Below, one piece after another: positions 53,951 through 64,000 of a DNA stretch of 64,000 bases. Below the pieces are notes generated by a model. It was not told the origin of the DNA. It did no database searches and saw nothing but the letters and a program-made list of their open reading frames with translations. Origin of the DNA: Bifidobacterium sp. ESL0690 (GTDB lineage: Bacteria > Actinomycetota > Actinomycetes > Actinomycetales > Bifidobacteriaceae); assembly GCF_029392315.1 (NCBI RefSeq), contig NZ_CP113939.1, positions 1,612,001-1,676,000 on the forward strand. The letters are read 5' to 3'. The number at the start of each line of letters is the position of its first letter. Position 1 is the stretch's first letter. A program made the translations under genes and the position numbers.

Positions 53951-56362
53951 ATGAGCGAAGCCGAAAACGAGCCGCAAACCCAACTGATCGACGGACGTTA
54001 CCGCGTCTTGGGACCGATCGCTGACGGCGGCATGGCTACGGTCTACAAGGCGAAGGACGAACGTCTCGAACGCGTCGTGGCCATCAAGGTGATGCACACG
54101 CAGCTGGCGCAAGGCCCGCACCGCGACCAGTTCGTCGCCCGGTTCCACCGCGAGGCCCGCAGCGCCGCGGCCATCAGCAATCCACATATCGTGCAGGTCT
54201 ATGATTCCGGAACGGCCGGCGGACGCGACTACTTGGTAATGGAATACGTGCACGGGGTCAACCTGCGCCACGAGATGAACGAGCGCGGCACCTTCAGCGT
54301 CCACGAGACGGTGCGCATCATTTCGCAGACTTTGGACGGGCTTGCCAGCGCGCACCGGGCCGGGGTGGTTCACCGCGATATCAAGCCCGAGAACATTCTC
54401 TTAAACGACCGCGGACGAGTCCAGATCACCGATTTCGGGCTGGCCAAAGCGATGAGCGAGGCGACACTTTCGACCACCGGCATGCTCTTGGGCACAGCGG
54501 CCTACCTCGCCCCGGAAATGATCGAAAACAATATCGCCACCCCACAGGGCGACTTGTATTCCGTGGGTATCATGGCCTGGGAGATGCTGGCAGGGCAGGT
54601 GCCGTTCACTTCGGACAACCCCGTGACGATGGTTTTCAAGCACGTCCACGAGGACGTGCCGTCGCTTCAAACCGTCTGCCCGGGCATCGACCCTTCGATT
54701 TCCTCCTTTATCAGTCATCTGACGGCCCGTGCGGTCGAAGGCCGTCCCGCCGATGCCGCGGCCGCGCTGCAGGAGTTGAAGACGCTGAGCTCACGTATCG
54801 GAGTCGATGGATGGCAATACCGCTATATTCCGTCGAATCAACGCGACGGCACCGCCGGGAAAGGAACCACTTCCCCACTCGTCGGCACGGCGGCGCCACT
54901 GGCTTCCACGGCTGCCGACACCGCACCTTCCCACCTCGCACATAACGATGGCGGCGAGGCCATCTACCAAAATGCAGTACCAGCTCCTCCTACATCTGCA
55001 ACCGAATCAAACGGCATATCCTCAAATCCCACGCAACCCAATTCAGTACTGGCGTCAACATCCCCTACAGCTGAGTCTTCTGCTGCCTCCGGCATTTTTA
55101 CCACCCCGGAGTCTTCGACGAACGCTACAACGCCGACGGCTTCGGCCGACGCACCGGCGTTCGGGGCGACGCAGACCATACAACCGGACACGTACGAGCG
55201 CCAATCGGCGCCCAACGCCGCCACGCAGGCCATTGCGGGCCGCACACTGGCCAACGACGGATCGGCCGCAGCGAACAACCCGACCATGACCATCGGTTTG
55301 ATGGATGCGCCAGCTAATGGTCAGTCCGAGGATTTGGCTGGCAATAATCCCGTTACCAAGACCAAGCCTGTGAAGCGTTCGAAACTGCGCAAACCGGTGG
55401 TCATCACCACCATCATTCTGGCGCTTTTGGCGGTACTCGCAGCCTGCGGCGTGGCATGGTGGTATTTCCTCGGCCCCGGCAGCTACTACAACGTGCCAAA
55501 GCCCGAAGACCTGAGCTGTGAGAAGAGCAGCGTATGCCAGATCACCGACGTCAAATGGAAACCGTACGAAAGCACCCTCAAGGTGGCCGGGGTTCCCTAT
55601 GAAGTCTCCCAGCAATTCAGCGACAAGGTGGCCAAGGGCTCGGTCATCTCAACCGATCCCAGCAACGTGGGAGACCACGTAAGCAAGCGCACCAAGGCGA
55701 CGCTCAAGGTGGTCGTTTCGAGGGGCGTCCGACACGTCACCATTCCCAAAGACATCCTTGACCCATCGAGCGCCGACGGCAAGAAACCGATGGAAACGCT
55801 CTCCCAAGCCGGTTTCACGAACATCGTCCATGAGGAAAGCAAGGACGAATACTCCGAAGACCTTCCCGCCGGAGCTGCAAAATCCGTCTCCCCCAAGCCC
55901 GGAACCACCATCGCGCACAACAGCAAGGTGACGCTGATCCTTTCCAAGGGGCCGATGCCGGTGAGCATGCCCGACGTGATTGGACGTTCGAAAGACGACG
56001 CGCAGGCGGCGTTCAACGACGCGAAACTCAAGCCGAACTACACCGAGGAATTCAACGATACGGTCCCGGCCGGCTCCATCATCTCCACATCGGTCAAGGC
56101 CGGCACCCAGCTGCATTGGGGCGACAAGGTCGATGTCGTGGTCTCCAAAGGGCCCGAGACGGTGACCATACCCGACGTGCGCGGCAAGAACGAAAGCGAC
56201 GCACAGAAAACTCTGGAGGCGTTGGGGCTGAAGGTCAAGATTTCGGCACCTTTGGGCGACCTTACCCACCAGGTCCGTTTCCAGTCCCCCGATCCCGGAG
56301 CGCAGGTTCGCGTACGCGGCAACGACGGCAATCCCACTGTCGTCACGCTTACCGTAGTCTGA
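53951..56362 (+). CDS. PASTA-domain Ser/Thr protein kinase (PknB-like)
   Basis: An 803-residue membrane kinase. The kinase domain (about 15-280) has the Gly loop ADGGMATVY, Lys46 in VAIK, HRDIKPEN near 140 and DFGLA near 160. A long Thr/Ala/Pro-rich linker leads to a membrane helix (about 483-506) and four PASTA repeats outside. Such kinases sense peptidoglycan or lipid II and phosphorylate division and cell-wall proteins. The first PASTA-like repeat is degenerate and holds two cysteines (LSCEKSSVC), a possible disulfide. The ATG at 53951 is preceded by AAGGAA. It lies after the prenyl synthase gene and before plsC on the other strand. Confidence 0.93.
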   Translation: MSEAENEPQTQLIDGRYRVLGPIADGGMATVYKAKDERLERVVAIKVMHTQLAQGPHRDQFVARFHREARSAAAISNPHIVQVYDSGTAGGRDYLVMEYVHGVNLRHEMNERGTFSVHETVRIISQTLDGLASAHRAGVVHRDIKPENILLNDRGRVQITDFGLAKAMSEATLSTTGMLLGTAAYLAPEMIENNIATPQGDLYSVGIMAWEMLAGQVPFTSDNPVTMVFKHVHEDVPSLQTVCPGIDPSISSFISHLTARAVEGRPADAAAALQELKTLSSRIGVDGWQYRYIPSNQRDGTAGKGTTSPLVGTAAPLASTAADTAPSHLAHNDGGEAIYQNAVPAPPTSATESNGISSNPTQPNSVLASTSPTAESSAASGIFTTPESSTNATTPTASADAPAFGATQTIQPDTYERQSAPNAATQAIAGRTLANDGSAAANNPTMTIGLMDAPANGQSEDLAGNNPVTKTKPVKRSKLRKPVVITTIILALLAVLAACGVAWWYFLGPGSYYNVPKPEDLSCEKSSVCQITDVKWKPYESTLKVAGVPYEVSQQFSDKVAKGSVISTDPSNVGDHVSKRTKATLKVVVSRGVRHVTIPKDILDPSSADGKKPMETLSQAGFTNIVHEESKDEYSEDLPAGAAKSVSPKPGTTIAHNSKVTLILSKGPMPVSMPDVIGRSKDDAQAAFNDAKLKPNYTEEFNDTVPAGSIISTSVKAGTQLHWGDKVDVVVSKGPETVTIPDVRGKNESDAQKTLEALGLKVKISAPLGDLTHQVRFQSPDPGAQVRVRGNDGNPTVVTLTVV

Positions 56363-56365
56363 GGA

Positions 56366-57067
56366 TTATTTCGTCTGCTTGGCTTCTTGCGCCTTCTTCA
56401 TCCGCGCCTTGACGGTCTGGGCGTATTCGTCGACGTATTCCTGACCACTGAGCTTGTCGATTTCGGCCATGACGTGGTCGGTCAGCTCGCGCAGCTCGTC
56501 GTGGGTGATGGTTTCCGGGTCGACTTTACGCACCGAAATCGGCTTGCCATAAATCACCTTGGTATGCCCCGAGCTGGGGATGACCTGACCGGGCATCTGT
56601 ATCTTTCTGCTGCCTATGACGGCCGTGGGAATGATGCTGCAACCGGTTTCCAGCGCAAGCTTGGCCACACCGGTATGGCCGCGATAGAGCCTGCCGTCGG
56701 GGCTACGTGTGCCTTCGACATGGATACCGAAGAGATGCCCGTCCTCGATGATCTCGCGAGCGTGAGCCAGCGCGCCAAGCGATTTCGAGCCGCCGGAACG
56801 GTCCACCGGGAACACGCCGACGGAGGTGAACCACCATTTGATGAACTTGCCCTTGATGCCTTTGCCTTCGAAATATTCGGCTTTGCCCATGAAATGGATC
56901 ATGCGCGGGCTGGTCAGCGGAATCAGCGCGTCGTCGATGACGGCCAGATGGTTCGAGGCGATGATGCCACCACCTGTCTTGGGAATATTTTCAACGCCGA
57001 CGCCTTTCGGATGCATACGCCACCGAGCAATCGGGCCAAGCCCCTTGACAAAGAACCAATAGAGCAC
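56366..57067 (-). CDS. plsC: 1-acyl-sn-glycerol-3-phosphate acyltransferase
   Basis: A 233-residue acyltransferase that adds the second fatty acid in phosphatidic acid synthesis. The catalytic HX4D motif is SNHLAVIDDAL (residues about 39-44), and the GIHVEGTRS motif binds the phosphate. The C-terminal 25 residues form a basic, Lys/Ala/Glu-rich helix. It starts with GTG behind GGGAGGGAG. It is convergent with the kinase gene, three bases apart, and divergent from the small membrane protein gene. Confidence 0.92.
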   Translation of the reverse strand: MLYWFFVKGLGPIARWRMHPKGVGVENIPKTGGGIIASNHLAVIDDALIPLTSPRMIHFMGKAEYFEGKGIKGKFIKWWFTSVGVFPVDRSGGSKSLGALAHAREIIEDGHLFGIHVEGTRSPDGRLYRGHTGVAKLALETGCSIIPTAVIGSRKIQMPGQVIPSSGHTKVIYGKPISVRKVDPETITHDELRELTDHVMAEIDKLSGQEYVDEYAQTVKARMKKAQEAKQTK

Positions 57068-57152
57068 GAGCTCTCCCTCCCTGGTTCACGCACGTCTCAC
57101 AGGCATGCACTTAGAAACACAATTGGCCGACCGCTGGGTTAGAGTGGTCGGT

Positions 57153-57788
57153 ATGACTAGCCTCAAGGATAGCAACAACAGTGACGACAAGCGAGACGAC
57201 GCCGATTCCAGCGCCGGTTCCGATGCCGCATCGGGGGGAAAAGGGAGCGTTCATAGCACCCCTTCCGACGCTGCATCCGTTGAGGACGCCTGGAAGCAGT
57301 TCGAGGCCGAGCATGCCGATGATCTCGACGACATCAGCAGTTCCAGGAATGCCAAGCGCTTCGAGAAACATGCGAAACGCGAGGAGAAGAAGGCCTTTCT
57401 TTCCGTGGATGACATCACGCCGGATTCCTTCACCGACGGATTTTCTTCTTCCTCCTCATCATCATCTTCGTCCGCAAAAGCGCATGGACCACGCGATTTC
57501 GAAGGTAAAAGCTGGCTGGACACCGTTGATGACATGGACAGTTTGGACGACTTCACGCCGCCGAACCCCGACCTCGGCCATCTCAATCCTGTCAAGGTCG
57601 TGTTCTGGGCGTTGCTCATCATCGGCATTATCGGACTGATCGCCGCACTGTTTTTCCGCAGATTCATGACCACCCTTGGCATCATTTTCGGTCTGTGCGC
57701 CTTAATCGGCGGCGTGGGCCTTTTAAGTCGGCACAAAGGATTCCACCAGACGCAGACGGATTATTACGACGACGGGTCCAGGGTCTGA
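57153..57788 (+). CDS. small membrane protein, function unknown
   Basis: With the ATG at 57153 the protein has 211 residues. Residues 1-145 are Asp/Ser/Lys-rich, with a run of Ser (SSSSSSSSS) near 105-115, and look disordered and cytoplasmic. Two membrane helices follow (about 147-169 and 173-193), joined by a short basic turn (RRF), then a polar tail. I do not recognise a family. It is flanked by plsC, divergent, and secA, convergent, with a strong terminator between it and secA. Confidence 0.7.
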   Translation: MTSLKDSNNSDDKRDDADSSAGSDAASGGKGSVHSTPSDAASVEDAWKQFEAEHADDLDDISSSRNAKRFEKHAKREEKKAFLSVDDITPDSFTDGFSSSSSSSSSSAKAHGPRDFEGKSWLDTVDDMDSLDDFTPPNPDLGHLNPVKVVFWALLIIGIIGLIAALFFRRFMTTLGIIFGLCALIGGVGLLSRHKGFHQTQTDYYDDGSRV

Positions 57789-57815
57789 AAATTCGCACCA
57801 TATAGACGAATAAAA

Positions 57816-57847
57816 CGGTGGCTGACAAATGCAATTGTCAGCCACCG
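57816..57847. terminator. bidirectional terminator between membrane protein gene and secA
   Basis: A 13-base perfect stem (57816-57828 with 57835-57847) with a 6-base loop, preceded by AAAA and followed by CTTCTC. It serves both convergent genes. Confidence 0.85.
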
Positions 57848-57894
57848 CTTCTCATATCCGGCGATTTCGGTCTACCGGATAATCATTGTGAACT

Positions 57895-60807
<2,913 letters not shown>

Positions 60808-61076
60808 TTTCGCTCCCTAGTTCGTTTCCCATAAACGAGCAAGACCAAGCCAACCGAGGCTTGGCACAGACTAGCGACTATCTTACGCGACGGCGCAGAT
60901 TTTCCGCATTATCGTCTGCACAACCTTGCAAAATCCGATGATTTACAACCATACATGAATCGACCCACCGGTCTGTTTCCGGTGGGTCGATGAGAATCTA
61001 TCGTTGGCATCCACTTACTTATAAGCCCTTCATCAGGCCGTCGGCTTCAAAACCTGCCGAATGTGGACCCCAATAT
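60808..61076. other. intergenic region between secA and hpf
   Basis: About 270 bases with no gene. The left end should hold the secA promoter; the right end carries a hairpin that ends hpf transcripts. Confidence 0.45.
60961..60989 (-). terminator. terminator-like hairpin downstream of hpf
   Basis: CGACCCACCGG pairs perfectly with CCGGTGGGTCG around a 7-base loop. It lies about 90 bases after the hpf stop and lacks a full T-run. Confidence 0.65.
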
Positions 61077-61769
61077 CTACTTCTTGTTCTTCGCGGCCTT
61101 TTGCGCCTTCTTGACGTTTTCAGCGGTATCGATTTCAAAGACACCATAGCTCCAGCCGTGGCGACGATAAACGACGGACGGACGATGGGTCTCGCTGTTG
61201 ACGAAGAGGAAGAAATCATGACCGATGAGCTCCATCTCATAGAGTGCCTCGTCGATGGTCATCGGCTCGGCGATATGCAGCTTGCGACGGATAACGATCG
61301 GGGTATCCCCGACCTGCACCTCGACGCTCTCGCCGGGGCCGAGATCGGTGGAAAGCGGATGCTCCATCTCTTCGGGTTCCTGCAGCGCGGTGGGTTCAGG
61401 GTTGATCGGCTCATCGATTGGCACCACACCCATGTCGACGGTCTTCTGTTCCTTGCGGGTGGGGCGATGGCTCTTGCGGCGATCACGCACGCGGCGCAGA
61501 CGAAGCGTCAGCTTGTCCAGCGCGATATCGAGGGCGCTGTATTCGTCTGAGCTCGAGGCTTCGGCGCGTACCACGGTGGCGCCGGCCTCGATGGTGATCT
61601 CTACGCGCTTGGCAGTGTCGGCCTGGCGTGGGTTGCCTTCGCGCGAAACGACGATCTGGGCGCGCGCGGCGTCCGGGGCAATCGACGTGACACGCTTCAT
61701 CTTCGTGTCCACAACATCACGGAACTTTTGATTGACTTGCATGTGACGTCCGGTGACGACAATATCCAT
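61077..61769 (-). CDS. hpf: long ribosome hibernation promoting factor
   Basis: A 230-residue long-form HPF. The N-terminal S30AE/RaiA domain (about 1-105) opens MDIVVTGRHMQV, and the C-terminal dimerisation domain contains PMTIDEALYEMELIGHDFFLFVNSET, typical of long HPF, which joins two idle 70S ribosomes. A linker of about 40 Glu/Pro-rich residues lies between. The last 14 residues are Lys/Ala-rich. AGGAGG six bases before the ATG is strong. It reads leftward toward secA, a neighbour arrangement common in Gram-positive bacteria. Confidence 0.95.
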   Translation of the reverse strand: MDIVVTGRHMQVNQKFRDVVDTKMKRVTSIAPDAARAQIVVSREGNPRQADTAKRVEITIEAGATVVRAEASSSDEYSALDIALDKLTLRLRRVRDRRKSHRPTRKEQKTVDMGVVPIDEPINPEPTALQEPEEMEHPLSTDLGPGESVEVQVGDTPIVIRRKLHIAEPMTIDEALYEMELIGHDFFLFVNSETHRPSVVYRRHGWSYGVFEIDTAENVKKAQKAAKNKK

Positions 61770-61932
61770 GGTCGACCTCCTGTTAGGTTCGGCGGGTCTG
61801 CCCCGCCTGATGTGCCAGCAGCAACATCACTGCTGTGCTGCTAGTTCCAGTCTAGCGTCTTACCTTGAGGCAAGCTGAATGTTACCCGGAAAATACGCCT
61901 TTCGCTTTTCCGCAACGCCGTGCTTTCACGTT

Positions 61933-61941
61933 TGCTATAAT
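61933..61941 (+). promoter_or_regulatory. extended -10 promoter of rnpB
   Basis: TGCTATAAT is a perfect extended -10 element about ten bases before the first base of the RNase P RNA helix. No clear -35 is needed or seen. Confidence 0.8.
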
Positions 61942-61950
61942 CAGGTGTTT

Positions 61951-62328
61951 GTGAGACCTCTTGATGGTCGCGGCCGCATTCGGTTTACCGATTCGGCTGA
62001 GGAACTTCCGGGCTCCGCAGAGCACGATGGCGGATAACGTCCGCCCAGGGTGACCTGAGAGCAAGCGCAACAGAAAGCAGACCGCCCGACTTCGGCCGGG
62101 TAAGGGTGAAACGGCGGTGTAAGAGACCACCGGGCCACTGGCAACAGCTGGCCGCTGGCAAGCCTCATCGGGAGCAAGGCCAAGCAGAAGGCACGTCGGG
62201 GTTTCCCGGCACGGGCTGCTCGCCCGGCCTTCGGGTAGGCTGCTGGAGCCTGGCGGCAACGTCAGGTCGAGATGGATGATCATCCGTGTGGCAACACACG
62301 ACAGAACCCGGGGTATACGAGGTCTCAC
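61951..62328 (+). ncRNA. rnpB: RNase P RNA (type A)
   Basis: The catalytic RNA that trims tRNA 5' ends. GTGAGACCTC (61951-61960) pairs with GAGGTCTCAC (62319-62328) to form the terminal helix. Universally conserved blocks are present: GAGGAACTTCCGGGCTC near 61998, GGGTGACCTGAGAGCAAG-like sequence near 62050, GTAAGAGACCACCGG near 62119, and the near-3' ACAGAACCCGGGGTATACG. The length of about 378 bases is normal for actinobacteria. A T-run (62334-62338) follows. Its 3' end directly abuts the end of recX on the opposite strand. Confidence 0.96.
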
Positions 62329-62329
62329 T

Positions 62330-63316
62330 TCACTTTTTATCGAACAGTTCATGGGCGACACGACGCAGCGTTTCAGGGTCATGGCCTTTGCGACCGCCGG
62401 CACTCCAGAAACGACGACGGCGGACCTGAAGATCCAGGCCTTCCGTTTTCGCAGCAACCTTGCGTCCCAGCTGCCAGGCGGCATCTTCGAACACACCCTG
62501 TTCTTGGGCTTCAGACGCCACGCTCTGCGCGAGCTGATCGTCGACATCCTTGCGTTTCAGTTCCATAGTCGTGCCTCTGAAACCGAGCATCCGTCCGGCA
62601 CAGCTGCGCACGACGGAGCGCGCGTATTCCTCATCGTCGATGAGATGGACATCGACCAGACGCATCACCACGTCTTCGGAGACCACCGGGTCGTAGCCTT
62701 TGCTGACCAGGCGTTTGATCAATGCTCCGGAAGAACGGGCTGCGGCATCGAGCAGAGTCAGCGCCGCTTCACGGCAGGCATCCACGTCGGCCGGATCGTC
62801 CGGCACACGCCTCGTCGGCGCACCAGTGCGGTATTTTCGGTAATGAGTATTACCGCGCCCGCGACCATATTTGCCGTATCTCCTGCGCCTTTGAGGCCGT
62901 CCGTTGGACACGTCCTCGGCATCAAGACTGCCACCGAATCCGCTGGTGTAGTTGCTAGTCACTGCAACCGCATGGGTGTGGGCCCGATTCGATCGCTTGG
63001 ACCGCATGGATTTGGAAGCCCTACTCGATTCACCGGCGCTGCCGATCGGGGAGACGCCGACACCGGAACAATCAGCGGAACGGTCTTCATCACCGTTATC
63101 GGAATTACCTTGACTCTCCCGACCAGCCTCAGACCGGCGAACGCCTGCCAACAAAGGGCTTCTGTCCATCGCACGAATATCCGGCGAATCGGATGCAGCA
63201 ACATCTTGAGTATCCTGCAAACGGGCTGAATCATCCGCATCAGTTGGAGCATGGCCGCCATCGTCGGATGCATCTGGCAAATGACGGCCCTGTAGAAATT
63301 CCTCGACGCTGATCAT
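62330..63316 (-). CDS. recX: RecX regulatory protein with long N-terminal extension
   Basis: A 328-residue protein. The RecX domain is confined to the last 160-170 residues, with three-helix repeats visible in LTLLDAAARSSGALIKRLVSKGYD, VVSEDVVMRLVDVHLIDDEEYARSVVRS and the C-terminal WSAGGRKGHDPETLRRVAHELF. The first 165 residues are polar, Ser/Arg/Asp-rich and low in predicted order; typical RecX is 150-190 residues, so the extension is unusual but known in some actinobacteria. RecX binds RecA filaments and curbs recombinase activity. It lies 18 bases after recA, and both are probably on one transcript. Confidence 0.9.
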   Translation of the reverse strand: MISVEEFLQGRHLPDASDDGGHAPTDADDSARLQDTQDVAASDSPDIRAMDRSPLLAGVRRSEAGRESQGNSDNGDEDRSADCSGVGVSPIGSAGESSRASKSMRSKRSNRAHTHAVAVTSNYTSGFGGSLDAEDVSNGRPQRRRRYGKYGRGRGNTHYRKYRTGAPTRRVPDDPADVDACREAALTLLDAAARSSGALIKRLVSKGYDPVVSEDVVMRLVDVHLIDDEEYARSVVRSCAGRMLGFRGTTMELKRKDVDDQLAQSVASEAQEQGVFEDAAWQLGRKVAAKTEGLDLQVRRRRFWSAGGRKGHDPETLRRVAHELFDKK

Positions 63317-63334
63317 CGAACCAACTCCGGTTAA

Positions 63335-64000
63335 TCAGGCTTTCGAACCCGACGCAGACGACGAGGCACTGCCGCCACCATCAGAAGCACCGGCACTGCT
63401 GTTGGCATCGGACTGGGCCGAGTCGCCGGCTCCATCCCCACCGTCATCAGACTTGGAATCATCTTCGATCAGACCATACTTAATCTTGACCTTACGCTCA
63501 ATCTCGTCTGTCAAAGCCGGATTGTCTTTGAGGAACTGGCGGACGTTCTCACGCCCTTGCCCCAGCTGATCACCCTCATAGGTGAACCAGGAACCGGACT
63601 TCTTGACGACATCGCACTGCAGCGCCATATCGAGCACGGAGCCCTCCCTGGAGATACCCTCGCCGTAGAGAATGTCGAACTCCGCGAACTTGAACGGCGG
63701 CGCCATCTTGTTCTTGACGACCTTGACTTTGGTGCGGTTGCCAACGGCCTCGTCACCGTTCTTCAACGTCTGGATACGGCGGATGTCGAGACGCACCGAA
63801 GCATAGAACTTTAATGCCTTGCCACCGGTGGTCGTCTCCGGGCTGCCGAAGAAGACACCGATCTTCTCACGCAGCTGGTTGATGAAGATAGCGGTGGTAT
63901 TGGACTGGGCCAACGCGCCGGTCATCTTACGCAGCGCCTGGCTCATCAAACGAGCCTGCAGGCCGACGTGGCTGTCGCCCATCTCACCTTCGATTTCGGC
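63335..64000 (-). CDS. recA: recombinase RecA, 5' end beyond window
   Basis: The C-terminal 221 residues of RecA, beginning at [18 protein letters not shown]; the N-terminus and Walker A lie outside the window. Visible features are [22 protein letters not shown] (L2 loop and catalytic region) and [15 protein letters not shown]. The C-terminal tail is Asp/Ser/Gly/Ala-rich, as in other members. RecA forms filaments on single-stranded DNA for recombination and SOS induction. It is upstream of recX. Confidence 0.97.
   Translation of the reverse strand, partial: AEIEGEMGDSHVGLQARLMSQALRKMTGALAQSNTTAIFINQLREKIGVFFGSPETTTGGKALKFYASVRLDIRRIQTLKNGDEAVGNRTKVKVVKNKMAPPFKFAEFDILYGEGISREGSVLDMALQCDVVKKSGSWFTYEGDQLGQGRENVRQFLKDNPALTDEIERKVKIKYGLIEDDSKSDDGGDGAGDSAQSDANSSAGASDGGGSASSSASGSKA

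Overview
The window reads as chromosomal core DNA of a high-GC actinobacterium, most probably a Bifidobacterium. The evidence is the pflB/pflA pair of an anaerobic fermenter, an ileS gene behind an actinobacterial translational T-box, SepH, DUF4193-dut-rel clustering, an HrdB/SigA-type RpoD next to parE, a PASTA-domain Ser/Thr kinase, and recA-recX beside a bacterial RNase P RNA. Genus is an inference from gene content. No tRNA, rRNA, transposase, prophage or CRISPR array was seen.

Layout. 1-7.2 kb: a small ORF and four tandem membrane-anchored DsbA-like thioredoxin-fold paralogues (active sites CPGC, CPSC, CPYC, CPYC) with a divergently oriented TraX-family membrane protein between the first two. 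7.4-14.7 kb: ileS with its T-box leader, then pflA and pflB, whose upstream region carries two CRP/FNR-type palindromes. 15-24 kb: two small or unknown genes, nadE, an M20 amidohydrolase, and a MetNIQ-type methionine importer with two binding proteins. 24-33.5 kb: cyclophilin, rel, dut, DUF4193, sepH, a type I phosphodiesterase and parC. 33.6-40 kb: the accessory part, with an MFS exporter, a glycosyltransferase-like fragment, and a five-gene block (histidine kinase, response regulator, two permeases, ATPase) that resembles lantibiotic-immunity modules. 40-53.9 kb: a giant Lhr-type helicase, an MFS sugar-type transporter, parE, rpoD, a DUF4192-like gene and a polyprenyl diphosphate synthase. 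53.9-64 kb: PASTA kinase, plsC, a small membrane protein, secA, hpf, rnpB, recX and a 5'-truncated recA at the right edge.

How the genes connect. Envelope redox folding (four DsbA-like proteins) may serve secreted proteins delivered by SecA, one candidate being the kinase ectodomain, which has a cysteine pair. PflB/PflA give mixed-acid fermentation. The topoisomerase IV pair (parC, parE), RpoD, SepH, Rel and RecA/RecX are housekeeping. The ABC/two-component block is a self-contained sense-and-pump defence unit with no lanthipeptide synthesis gene nearby. Several starts were moved from the longest frame to the codon best placed behind a ribosome-binding site, including TTG starts for rpoD and secA and GTG starts for ileS, plsC, one MFS gene and the fourth dsbA paralogue.
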